Shown here piece after piece: positions 25,257 to 34,107 of a DNA stretch of 64,000 nt (position 1 is the first letter of the stretch; every line of letters starts with the position of its first letter). The notes beneath the pieces were generated by a model that searched no databases, was not told the DNA's origin, and was given only the letters and a program-made list of their open reading frames with translations. The stretch lies in assembly GCF_036997615.1 (NCBI RefSeq), contig NZ_JAWLQA010000003.1; one strand, given 5' to 3'. Origin of the DNA: Brachyspira sp949287565. GTDB taxonomy: Bacteria > Spirochaetota > Brachyspiria > Brachyspirales > Brachyspiraceae. The position numbers were made by a program, and so were the translations under genes.

Positions 25257-27191
25257 TTAATTAACAGCATTAATATTTGTATTAGTACTTTGAACTGTAT
25301 TTGTTATATAAGGCATTACTATTTGATTTAAATTAACTTTATTTAAAAGCCTTCCATCTATAAGTTTAGCCAAAGAAACATTTTCATCTGCTGTTATAAC
25401 CTTTATCATACCTATAGCACTGTTATAACCTCTGGTAGCTAATTCTGTTCTAGCAACTGAGGTATCATAAAGAATCAAATTCATATTATTAGTTACACCC
25501 TGCATTCTTCCGGCATTTATGTATATATTATCATTATGAATCTTTATAACTTTTGAATAGAAAGGAATGCTGTTATTTACAACTCTTCCTGCCATAACAG
25601 CAGCACCCATTACTTTTTCTCTGCCTCTAGTCATAACAGTAAAATTAGTAACAACTTTCTCACTCTTAACATCTATTAAATCAAGCATAATAGTAAAAGT
25701 ATCATTATTCTGAAAAGCAGAACCTCTTAAGAAATAATCAACATTTCTTCTATTAAGCTCTCTGTATAAATCTATTGTATCATAATAGTTTGTGTACATC
25801 TCTAATACTTTAAATCTTCCGAATTGAGGAAGCACATAAGCTAATGTCTGATATAAAGATGTATTCAAAAATAAAGGACTATCTTTCTGTGCTGTAATAG
25901 TATCTGTTATAGCAACTGTAAATCCAGGAGTTTCAACATTATATTGTTCTATTCCCCAAGATTTTGAAACTATATTCTTATCTAATTTTCTTTTATAACT
26001 ATCATATTTGTATATAATAGATTTTTCTGAAGGGTTAACATTTTTTGCTATTTCTAATTCTTCCAAAGACTTTTCTTCTAATCCCATTCTTCTGTAAACA
26101 TCTGAAAGCATTAATCTAGCATAAGTATTAGCAGGATTTAACTTTAACATATGTTTTAAATATGCCTGAGATCTTATATTATCTGCAAGTCTTGTATAGT
26201 AAGAAGCTAAATTTCCATAGTATAAAGCAGCTCTATCCCTCTCATAATCTGGAGTAGGATTTGTATGAATCAATACTCTTTCATAGGCAAGTCTTCCAAG
26301 TTCATCATCTGGATTAGTTCTAAGATAATTTATGTATGCATTTTTAGCACGAACATAATTATTAGCACCCTCATAAACGTTACCTATATAATAATATTTT
26401 GAATTATTCTGAAATCCTGTATCGGACATATATTCTAATATAGCTATTGCATCATCATATTTACCTAAAGAAATAAATACATTAGCTTTTAATATTTTAG
26501 CATCATTATAATTTGTATAATAAAATAAAGCATTATTAATTTCATTTAAAGATTTATTATAATCCTTATTCAAATAATAATAATTAGCTAAATGATAATA
26601 AGACTCAGCCATTCTAGGATTATTAGTCATATTTTCATTGAATAAATTTAAAGCAATTTGATTATCGCCATTAGCTAAATGTAAATATGCTAAAGCAACT
26701 GTAGCTTCAGGTCTTACTCTGTCAATAACTCTAGCTCTTTCATACATATTCATAGCTGTTTGATAATATCCAGCTCTTTCACTTAGAACACCTTCACTAT
26801 AATTTGCTATATAATTTTTACTATCTAATCTTTTTATATCATTAACTGTTGTTCTAGCTTCTGAATTTCTATTATTTATAAGCTCCAGCATTAATTTTCT
26901 TTCAAGCAATCTATAATTTCTTGAATGATAACGCTCGGCATCAGCTATTAAAGTTTCAACCATAGAAAAATTGTTAAGCTTCATATAATTATCTATAAGT
27001 AAAAGATATGAATCTATATCACTAGGCCTAACATTAAGAGATTCTAATATTCTTATAGAACTTTCATAATTTCTTTCATTATACAATTTCAAAGCATTTT
27101 CTACAGTATTCTGAGAAAAAGCATGAAAAGTAAATATTTGAAAAATAAAAAGACTTAATAATAATCTTTTTTTAAAAATATTTTTCTTCAT
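25257..27191 (-). CDS. Exported TPR-repeat protein in the ftsZ operon
   Basis: The 644-residue protein has a signal peptide (LLLSLFIFQIFTFHAFS, cleavage near residue 26). About ten TPR-like helix pairs fill residues 30-390 (for example AESYYHLANYYYLNKDYNKSL). A C-terminal beta-rich domain of about 230 residues contains VDYFLRGSAFQNNDTFTIMLDLIDV and INAGRMQGVTNNMNLILYD; the latter resembles FlgT- or GNA1162-like domains of envelope proteins. A periplasmic or inner-leaflet scaffold role in envelope or division is inferred from context. It lies 15 bases after ftsZ. Confidence 0.7.
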   Translation of the reverse strand: MKKNIFKKRLLLSLFIFQIFTFHAFSQNTVENALKLYNERNYESSIRILESLNVRPSDIDSYLLLIDNYMKLNNFSMVETLIADAERYHSRNYRLLERKLMLELINNRNSEARTTVNDIKRLDSKNYIANYSEGVLSERAGYYQTAMNMYERARVIDRVRPEATVALAYLHLANGDNQIALNLFNENMTNNPRMAESYYHLANYYYLNKDYNKSLNEINNALFYYTNYNDAKILKANVFISLGKYDDAIAILEYMSDTGFQNNSKYYYIGNVYEGANNYVRAKNAYINYLRTNPDDELGRLAYERVLIHTNPTPDYERDRAALYYGNLASYYTRLADNIRSQAYLKHMLKLNPANTYARLMLSDVYRRMGLEEKSLEELEIAKNVNPSEKSIIYKYDSYKRKLDKNIVSKSWGIEQYNVETPGFTVAITDTITAQKDSPLFLNTSLYQTLAYVLPQFGRFKVLEMYTNYYDTIDLYRELNRRNVDYFLRGSAFQNNDTFTIMLDLIDVKSEKVVTNFTVMTRGREKVMGAAVMAGRVVNNSIPFYSKVIKIHNDNIYINAGRMQGVTNNMNLILYDTSVARTELATRGYNSAIGMIKVITADENVSLAKLIDGRLLNKVNLNQIVMPYITNTVQSTNTNINAVN

Positions 27192-27206
27192 ATTTTAAAT
27201 AACACC

Positions 27207-29171
27207 TTATCTCATAGTATTTCTTGCCTGTATTTGACGTCTTAAAAAAGCAGGTTTTTCCAAATCATTATCGGCTGTATAAGTTTCACCAAATATAGAC
27301 ATTTTAGAACCCATTTTATTATGTTTTTCCATATAATCATCTGATACTATATCAAATGGTTTTTTATGATAATCTGAATGAGGATTATTATGCTTCTCTT
27401 CATCTTCAAAACGCATCTCTTCCGATATTTTTTCTTTTGTTTCATATCTATGAGCATATTCTGAATTATTATTAACTATAGTTCTATTAAATGTTTCTAT
27501 AACATCATTATTATAGTTTTCCTCATTACCAATACTGCTTTTATTTTCTTCCACAAAATTATTTTCACTGATATTATTAAATCTATTTGTTTTAGTTATT
27601 AGAGGCTTTTTAAGATTTCTAATATTATTTTCAAATTTATATTCTTTAGCTTCCTGAATATTATTATTATTTGAAACTAATACTTGCTCTTTTATTTCCT
27701 GTTTTTCTTCTTCTATTGCTATTTTATCTGATACTATTTTATCTGCTGCTTTATCATTTATTACATTATTAACTTCTTCAATTTCTGTTTTGGACTGTAC
27801 ACTTTCAAGTTCAACTTCTTTTTCTTCTTCAGGCTCTTTTACTATTGTATTTATATTATCTATTTCAACAATATTTTCAGCTATATTTTTTGATGCTGTT
27901 TTACTTTCGGCTATAATCTTTTCATTTACTTCTACTTTATTAATTTCTGGTTTACTATTATTTACTTCTACTTTATTAATTTCTGATTTATTATTATTTA
28001 CTTCTTCTTTATCATTAACTTTTTTGTCATCAACTTTATTATCAGACTTACTCTCTACAACAGGAACAGCTGCCATATTTGTAACTGTATTATTAGAAGT
28101 ATTAGTATTATTATTTATAACTTCATCTTTTTTATTAGATGTTACAGATTTATTTATTATATCATTTGCATGTGAATCTACATCTTTATTTTCAGAATCA
28201 TTTTTTGAATTAGCATCAAATCCTGTAGCAACTATTGTAACTATAATTTCATCTTTAATATCTTCTTTAGGACAAACACCTATTTTTATATTAGCATTAT
28301 CATTAGCATAATTATTGATGATTTTACTAGCCTCTCTATACTCTTTCATAGCAAAATCTTTAGGACAAACTATATTAGCAAGTATACCTCTAGCATTTTT
28401 GATACTAGAAACATCTAAAAGAGGATTTTCAAAGGCATTAGTTATAGCTTTTTGAAGTCTGTCATCGCCTTTACCTACTCCTATACCTAAATGAGCTCTT
28501 CCATTAGATAAAGAAATCATAGTTTTAACATCGGCAAAGTCAACATTGATGAATCCTGTTTGAGTTATTATATCAGATATACCTTGTACACCCTGACGAA
28601 GTATATCATCTACTACAGATAAAGCTTCTTCATAGCTATAATCGTCCATATCAACCATATCATAAAGGTTTTCATTAGGTATTATGATAAGAGAGTCCAC
28701 TACTGAAAGCATTTTATCAATTCCTGATTCAGCACGGCTCATTTTTAATTTACCTTCATATTCAAAAGGTTTAGTAACAACCCCTATAGTTAAAGCTCCA
28801 GCCTTTTTAGCAGCTTCAGCAACTACCGGACTTGCTCCTGTTCCTGTACCGCCTCCGAAACTGCTGGCAATAAATACCAAATTAGCGCCGCTTACAACTT
28901 CTTCTATATTGGCAATATCTTCTCTAGCAGCTTCAGCACCTTTATCAGGATCTGTACCTGCACCCAAACCTTGAGTTACTCTGTCTCCCAAAACTATTCT
29001 TGTAGGAGCATTAGAACGAGATAATGCCTGAGCATCTGTATTCATGGCAATAAACTCTACATCTTTTAAACCTTCTTCTATCATTCTGTTTACAGCATTA
29101 CATCCGCCGTTTCCGACGCCTATTACTTTTATTACTGTATCCAATGATGAAGAATCATTCTTAAATGCCAT
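27207..29171 (-). CDS. ftsZ: Cell division GTPase FtsZ with very long C-terminal linker
   Basis: The start is set at 29171, preceded by GGGAG; upstream in-frame ATGs (to 29225) lack such a site. Of 654 residues, the first 320 are a standard FtsZ GTPase: GVGNGGCNAVNRM, MNTDAQAL, the tubulin signature GGGTGTGASP at about 106-115, and the T7 loop NVDFADVK at about 209-216. A charged, Asn/Lys/Glu-rich linker of about 315 residues follows, far longer than the usual 50-100. The C-terminal conserved peptide EKPAFLRRQIQARN ends the protein and should bind FtsA or other tethers. It heads the operon ftsZ-TPR-coaE-SPOR. Confidence 0.95.
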   Translation of the reverse strand: MAFKNDSSSLDTVIKVIGVGNGGCNAVNRMIEEGLKDVEFIAMNTDAQALSRSNAPTRIVLGDRVTQGLGAGTDPDKGAEAAREDIANIEEVVSGANLVFIASSFGGGTGTGASPVVAEAAKKAGALTIGVVTKPFEYEGKLKMSRAESGIDKMLSVVDSLIIIPNENLYDMVDMDDYSYEEALSVVDDILRQGVQGISDIITQTGFINVDFADVKTMISLSNGRAHLGIGVGKGDDRLQKAITNAFENPLLDVSSIKNARGILANIVCPKDFAMKEYREASKIINNYANDNANIKIGVCPKEDIKDEIIVTIVATGFDANSKNDSENKDVDSHANDIINKSVTSNKKDEVINNNTNTSNNTVTNMAAVPVVESKSDNKVDDKKVNDKEEVNNNKSEINKVEVNNSKPEINKVEVNEKIIAESKTASKNIAENIVEIDNINTIVKEPEEEKEVELESVQSKTEIEEVNNVINDKAADKIVSDKIAIEEEKQEIKEQVLVSNNNNIQEAKEYKFENNIRNLKKPLITKTNRFNNISENNFVEENKSSIGNEENYNNDVIETFNRTIVNNNSEYAHRYETKEKISEEMRFEDEEKHNNPHSDYHKKPFDIVSDDYMEKHNKMGSKMSIFGETYTADNDLEKPAFLRRQIQARNTMR

Positions 29172-29514
29172 TTTTTCGCTCCCTTTCATATTATCTGCCA
29201 ATTGTATGCGATAGTTAGGATTCATTGCAGCTCCCCTTGCTATATAATAAAATTTTTAATTAAAATTTCTTTCAATTAAAAATAAATTTATAATAAACAT
29301 ATTTCAATAAACATAATTATATTAACATAATTGCCAAATTCTGCAAGTGGTAAAAATAAAAAAAATATGTTATTATGTTAATCGGATTTTTTTGATTTTT
29401 AATTATAAAAATATTATGTTAATTGCTTTTTATTGTTTGTATTATTCTTATTTTAAATATATACTAATAAATAACTAATATTACTTATAAAAACAATAAT
29501 AAAAGAGAATATTT
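29172..29514. promoter_or_regulatory. ftsZ-mtaB divergent region with ATTAACATAA motifs
   Basis: No gene. The 10-mer ATTAACATAA occurs at 29331-29340, and its complement TTATGTTAAT at 29373-29382 and 29414-29423. The same word occurs three times at exact 14-bp spacing before flaB, and once each near 32 and 1690. No clear sigma-70 boxes were settled on here. Confidence 0.4.
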
Positions 29515-30768
29515 ATGAATATACATATACATACTTTTGGATGCCGACTCAATCAATATGAAAGTGAGAAAATCTCATACGAATTAAAAAACTTAGGAGC
29601 AAATATAACCGAATTAGACAATGCAGAAGCTATAGCTATAAATACATGCACTGTTACTAATGACAGTGATAAAAAACTCATGTCATATTTAGAAAAGTTG
29701 GGTGATATACAAGATAAAAAAGTATTTCTAATAGGATGTTATGTTTCAAAAAAAGATAAAGATTCTTCTATATTTAAAGATAATATTGTACTGATACCAA
29801 ATGAAAAGAAAGAAGAGGCTTCTGAAATAATATTCAATACTTTACATAATAATTCAAACAATAAAATAGATAATCCAATATTCTTTCCTCAGGAACAGAG
29901 CAGAGCCTATTTAAAAATACAGGACGGATGCAATGTTTTTTGTACCTATTGTATAGTATCAAGGGTAAGAGGAAGTCACAGAAGTGTTGAGCCTTCAAAA
30001 ATATATGATGCTATAAAAATTGCTAATGATTACAATTATAAAGAAATTGTACTTACAGGCTTAAATCTTGGTTCATACAACTATAATAATGAAATAAACT
30101 TCACAAAAATACTGCAAAATATACTAGAACATTCATCTAAATATGGTATAAGAATAAGGCTTTCATCTATTGAGCCTATTTATTTTGATGATGAACTTAT
30201 AATCCTATTTAAAAATGATGATATACTTTGTCCGCATGCTCATATACCTTTACAGTCTGGAAGCAATAAAATATTAAAACTTATGAACAGAAGATACACA
30301 AGGGAAGATTATCTAAATATCACAGAAAAACTGTATAAAACTAATTCAAATATGTCTATAAGCAGTGATGTAATGGTGGGCTTTCCTCATGAAGATAATA
30401 ATGACTTTAATTATACTTATGATTTATGCGAAAAGTCGAAATTCGTAAAGATTCACATATTCAGATATTCTAACAGAGAAAATACACCTTCATCAAAGAT
30501 GGATAATCAAGTGGGATACAGGGCTAAATTAAAAAGAGCTAAAATACTGAATGATTTAAATAATAAACTTAAAGATTCATATTACAAAAATGCTGAAGGA
30601 AGAGATTTAAAAATAGTAATAGAAAAAGCCTTACAAGATAACAACTATATTGGAACTAGTGCTGAATATTTAAAATGCAAAATTCATAGTGAAAATGCTT
30701 TAAACAAAAAGGATCTTGTATCAGCAAAGGCATTGAAATATGAAGGCGGCATTATGATTTGTGGGTAA
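29515..30768 (+). CDS. mtaB: tRNA methylthiotransferase MtaB
   Basis: The 417-residue radical-SAM enzyme adds a methylthio group to t6A37 of tRNAs. The N-terminal UPF0004 domain has cysteines C10 (HTFGCRLNQ), C45 (NTCTV) and C75 (IGCYV). The radical-SAM motif CxxxCxxC is C139-C143-C146 in DGCNVFCTYC. The SRVRGSHRSVEP and VMVGFPHE stretches are typical. HTFGCRLNQ favours MtaB over MiaB. The gene is monocistronic, divergent from ftsZ. Confidence 0.88.
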   Translation: MNIHIHTFGCRLNQYESEKISYELKNLGANITELDNAEAIAINTCTVTNDSDKKLMSYLEKLGDIQDKKVFLIGCYVSKKDKDSSIFKDNIVLIPNEKKEEASEIIFNTLHNNSNNKIDNPIFFPQEQSRAYLKIQDGCNVFCTYCIVSRVRGSHRSVEPSKIYDAIKIANDYNYKEIVLTGLNLGSYNYNNEINFTKILQNILEHSSKYGIRIRLSSIEPIYFDDELIILFKNDDILCPHAHIPLQSGSNKILKLMNRRYTREDYLNITEKLYKTNSNMSISSDVMVGFPHEDNNDFNYTYDLCEKSKFVKIHIFRYSNRENTPSSKMDNQVGYRAKLKRAKILNDLNNKLKDSYYKNAEGRDLKIVIEKALQDNNYIGTSAEYLKCKIHSENALNKKDLVSAKALKYEGGIMICG

Positions 30769-30773
30769 ATATA

Positions 30774-31697
30774 TTAACGAAAAAATAAATCACCTTTCCA
30801 ATTATTTATTATACCTATATCATTTATTAATGGTTTATTCTTTAATATCTTATTATTTGATATATTATTAATCATATTATATATACTTTGTATAATAGGA
30901 AGTGTAAATTCTGTATAAATATCAGAAACTTTTACAATGTATTCCAATGTTACTATAAAATTAAATAAATGAGAATTTGAAAGTAATTTCCAATCATAAT
31001 TACTATTAAGTATAATATTTTTAGGTATAATGGGAGTATTTAATAATTGTCTGCATAGAATTCTTGAGTGATGCACAGATCTATTTCTTATTTCAGTTAT
31101 AGCAAATAACCAACTTTTTAAATATTTATAATGGTACAAATTCATATTATTAGTTATTAAAGTTTGTAATTTTTTTTCAGAAGAAGAATAAAATTTTGAT
31201 AATGTACCAAGACTCATTATTTCTACACTTATCCAGATTGGTATTTTAGGATAATTTAAATATTCATTTTTATAGTGGTTAATGAATATCTCTTTTGAAC
31301 GTTCAACTTCTTTATTTATTTCATTATTTATATTATTATATTTCATTAAATTATAATTAGCAAATGGATCATTATTATATACATCTAAAAAATTTCTATA
31401 TATAATATTTCTCATAAATATTTCTATATAAGAAATGCAAGAAAATAAAAGCTGTCTTATTTGTACATCATATTTAAAAACTTCAAATATCTCTTCAAAA
31501 GTAGTATTATTTGAAAAATTATGAGTTCTTTTATTTGATTTATCTTCAAATATATAAGTATATCCGCTAAAATTATAATAATTTAATTTTTCTAAAACAG
31601 TCTTAGCATAATTTACATCTTTTATTATTAAACCTCTAGATTGAAGTAACTTTATTTGATCATTAATTGATAAAGCTGGTTTATTATAATCTTTCAT
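30774..31697 (-). CDS. Abi_2 family abortive-infection protein (AbiD/AbiF-like)
   Basis: The start is placed at the ATG at 31697, giving 307 residues; the longer frame would translate the hairpin RNA. The N-terminus KPALSINDQIKLLQSRGLII and the LNYYNFSGYTYIF block are typical of Abi_2 (PF07751). RNRSVH at 204-209 is the R-N-x3-H motif of HEPN-type RNases, in the context FAITEIRNRSVHHSRIL. Known relatives block phage growth by shutting down the host. There is no ordinary ribosome binding site; the ATG follows directly on a terminator-like hairpin. A SUKH-like remnant is divergent. Confidence 0.82.
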   Translation of the reverse strand: MKDYNKPALSINDQIKLLQSRGLIIKDVNYAKTVLEKLNYYNFSGYTYIFEDKSNKRTHNFSNNTTFEEIFEVFKYDVQIRQLLFSCISYIEIFMRNIIYRNFLDVYNNDPFANYNLMKYNNINNEINKEVERSKEIFINHYKNEYLNYPKIPIWISVEIMSLGTLSKFYSSSEKKLQTLITNNMNLYHYKYLKSWLFAITEIRNRSVHHSRILCRQLLNTPIIPKNIILNSNYDWKLLSNSHLFNFIVTLEYIVKVSDIYTEFTLPIIQSIYNMINNISNNKILKNKPLINDIGIINNWKGDLFFR

Positions 31698-31701
31698 AAA
31701 T

Positions 31702-31749
31702 AAAAAGCCCGCAGAGTGAGCTACCAAAGGTAAGCCCTGCGGTACGATC
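31702..31749 (-). ncRNA. Short hairpin RNA upstream of Abi_2 (abiF-RNA-like)
   Basis: A strong promoter predicts a transcript from about 31749. It folds as CCGCAG / CTGCGG outer stem (31742-31737 with 31714-31709), inner stem GCTTACC / GGTAGC with a single bulge, then GC-TTTTT. The RNA is about 48 nt, ends in a terminator, and stops five to eight bases before the Abi_2 ATG. Structured RNAs of this kind (abiF motif) have been described before Abi_2 genes and proposed as antitoxin-like. Confidence 0.7.
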
Positions 31750-31755
31750 AAATAC

Positions 31756-31783
31756 ATTATAACAAAATATATTATAAAGTCAA
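31756..31783 (-). promoter_or_regulatory. Promoter of the hairpin RNA / Abi_2 unit
   Basis: On the minus strand TTGACT (31783-31778), 16-bp spacer, TATAAT (31761-31756). Confidence 0.75.
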
Positions 31784-31829
31784 ATAAAGTAATTTAATAA
31801 TTTGACTTTATGTATTCAAAATGTATAAT
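31778..31829 (+). promoter_or_regulatory. Divergent promoter with shared dyad
   Basis: The plus-strand promoter is TTGACT (31802-31807), 16-bp spacer, TATAAT (31824-31829). AGTCAAAT (31778-31785) and ATTTGACT (31800-31807) are inverted copies that include both -35 boxes, so one regulator bound here could control both directions. Confidence 0.6.
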
Positions 31830-31835
31830 TAATTA

Positions 31836-32045
31836 ATGATCAATAAAAATAAAGATCTTAATAATAAAAGAAAACAAAATATTTTAAATCTCATAAATAA
31901 ATGCAAAGAAACAGATAAAAACTTCAAACAATTTGCATCAGAAAGTCATAAATATAAATTAAATCCTCCTATAAATAAAAATAAAGTTATAGAACTAGAA
32001 AATAAATATCAATTCAAACTTCTATATAAAAATAATCATTTTTGA
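31836..32045 (+). pseudogene. Truncated SUKH (SMI1/KNR4) domain protein
   Basis: The frame of 69 codons has HKYKLNPPINKNKVIELENKY followed by QFKLL, which matches the start of the SUKH immunity-protein domain. The downstream PxDYxxFL block is missing and the frame ends at YKNNHF. The ATG lies at the predicted transcription start, so any message would be leaderless. SUKH proteins are usually immunity factors of contact-dependent or polymorphic toxins. It is most likely a remnant, truncated where the TPR gene ends (32060). Confidence 0.5.
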
Positions 32046-32059
32046 CATTATCTTAGAAA

Positions 32060-34051
32060 TTAATAATCAATATTATTATTTTTTAAGAACTCTATTGCAG
32101 GCTCTATATTTTCAGCGGCTAATTCTTTCATGTTATCCATAATTGCATTTATTTCATATTCATCATTATTTTTTAAAGCTGTTTGATAAGATTTATTAAA
32201 ATACTCTAATGCTTCACTATTTAATTTATTATAATTTTCTATATTGTTCTTTTCTTTTAAAGCCAATCTTGATTTTACTTCACCTATATTATTATAAGGC
32301 AGAGAAAGTTCAGAGTTTATTTCTAACGCTTTATAAAAATTTTCTAATGCCTTATCATACTCTTTTAATCTCACATAACAGCCGCCCAAATTATTAAAAG
32401 CATAATCATGTTCTTTATTTAATTTTATAGTAGTTTGATAATCTATAAAAGCTTCATCATAATTTTTCAATGCTTCATTAGCAATACCCCTATTATAATA
32501 TGCTTCATCATAATTGGGATTTAACTCTATAGACTTATTAAAATCTTTGATAGCCTCTTTATATAAATATAAATCAAGCTCTGCATTTCCCTTATAACTA
32601 TATATTTCATAATTATTAGAATCTAACTCTATAGCTTTATTATAATCGTTAATTGATTCTTTTATTAATCCTGCATTATGTTTGGCAATAGCTCTCTTAT
32701 AATAACAATCATCTCCAAGCTCTATCGCCTTAGTATAATTATCTATAGCCTCATCGTAATTCTTTGATATTTCATTTACAGCAGCTTTTAAAGTATACAA
32801 ATAAGCTCTATCAGAATCTGAGTCTGCATCATATAAAGCTTCATCAAAATCTTTCATGGCCTCATCATATAAATTCAAATTAATCTTTGCCATAGCTCTT
32901 TCATAATAAGCATCTATATGATCATTATCTAATTCTAAAGTTTTATTATAATCTTCAATAGCTTCTTCATAATGTTCTAAATCAAACTTGACATTTCCTC
33001 TATAATAATACGCATCAGCATAATAAGGATTAAGCTCTATAAATACATCAAAATAATCAATAGCTTCTTCATATCTTTTTAATTCCAAATAACAAATACC
33101 TAAACTATAACAAACAAATTCATTATCAGAATCAATAATAGAATTAAAATCTTCTATAGCTTCCTCAAATAAATCTAAATTCTGTTTGCATAAAGCCTTA
33201 TTATAAACGGCTTCTGTATCATCAGGATTTAATTCCAAAACTTTATTATAATCTTCTATAGCTTTATCATATTCTTCTAATTTAGAGTATGTTAAAGCTC
33301 TATTATAATAAGAATCAATATCATTTTTATTAAGCTCTATAGCCTTAGTGTAATCATCTATAGCATTTTTAAACATATTTAAATTAGAATAAACTAAAGC
33401 CCTTTCATAATATATATAACTTTCATCAGAAAAATAATATATAGCAATGGTAAAATCTTCAATAGCTTCTTCCAATAAATTCAAATTATATTTAGATAAT
33501 CCTCTATAATAATAGTATATATAATTAATTTCATTATACTCTATTAATAATGTATTAAAATCATCTACAGCCTCTTTATGTTTATCTATTTTAGCATAAG
33601 ATAAAGCCCTAACACAATAAGCATCTTTAAAATCAGAATCTAATTCTAAAGTTTTATTGAAATCTTTTATAGCCTCTTCATATAACCCTAAACTATATTC
33701 AGCAACTCCTCTGCTATAGTATGCATTACTGTATTTATCATTAAGCTCTATAGTTTTATCAAAATACTTTATAGACTCTTCATACTCTTTTAAATTGCAT
33801 TTAGAAGTACCTATATTATAATAAGCACTTATCAAAATATTATGCATATTATTAATATCTTCATCGTTAGATTCATCATTATCATCACTACCATCACTAT
33901 AAATAATAAATTCATCATCAGAATAAAAAACTAAATCCTTATTATAAATATCAATTATCTTCTCTAAGTTCAAAATAGCTTCTTCATATCTTTTTTCTTT
34001 AAAAGCATTCTTTCCTAATTCAAATAATTGCTGTATTTCTTCTTTTATCAT
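32060..34051 (-). CDS. TPR-repeat protein, tandem paralogue 2
   Basis: The 663-residue protein consists almost wholly of TPR units of the form YYxRGxAxxxLxxYxEAIxDYxKAIELD, roughly 16 copies, with no signal peptide or membrane helix. The N-terminus MIKEEIQQLFELGKNAFKEK is identical to that of the upstream paralogue (34108-36486), and LVFYSD and the C-terminal GEVKSRLALKEK / LAAENIEPAIEF blocks are shared. It acts as a cytoplasmic protein-binding scaffold; partners are unknown. It has an acidic, asparagine-rich composition. Confidence 0.8.
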   Translation of the reverse strand: MIKEEIQQLFELGKNAFKEKRYEEAILNLEKIIDIYNKDLVFYSDDEFIIYSDGSDDNDESNDEDINNMHNILISAYYNIGTSKCNLKEYEESIKYFDKTIELNDKYSNAYYSRGVAEYSLGLYEEAIKDFNKTLELDSDFKDAYCVRALSYAKIDKHKEAVDDFNTLLIEYNEINYIYYYYRGLSKYNLNLLEEAIEDFTIAIYYFSDESYIYYERALVYSNLNMFKNAIDDYTKAIELNKNDIDSYYNRALTYSKLEEYDKAIEDYNKVLELNPDDTEAVYNKALCKQNLDLFEEAIEDFNSIIDSDNEFVCYSLGICYLELKRYEEAIDYFDVFIELNPYYADAYYYRGNVKFDLEHYEEAIEDYNKTLELDNDHIDAYYERAMAKINLNLYDEAMKDFDEALYDADSDSDRAYLYTLKAAVNEISKNYDEAIDNYTKAIELGDDCYYKRAIAKHNAGLIKESINDYNKAIELDSNNYEIYSYKGNAELDLYLYKEAIKDFNKSIELNPNYDEAYYNRGIANEALKNYDEAFIDYQTTIKLNKEHDYAFNNLGGCYVRLKEYDKALENFYKALEINSELSLPYNNIGEVKSRLALKEKNNIENYNKLNSEALEYFNKSYQTALKNNDEYEINAIMDNMKELAAENIEPAIEFLKNNNIDY

Positions 34052-34107
34052 TTATTTATCCTGAATAAAAATTTACAGTTCACATATTAGAATATTTCAG
34101 TATTTTT

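Noticed and set aside
27790..28311. 173-codon frame antisense to the ftsZ linker
   Set aside because: Ser/Thr/Leu-rich mirror of the low-complexity Asn/Lys/Glu linker; no start signals.
30774..31757. Longer start for the Abi_2 gene at 31757
   Set aside because: It would lie between the -10 box and the hairpin RNA and translate the terminator stem; the domain begins after 31697.
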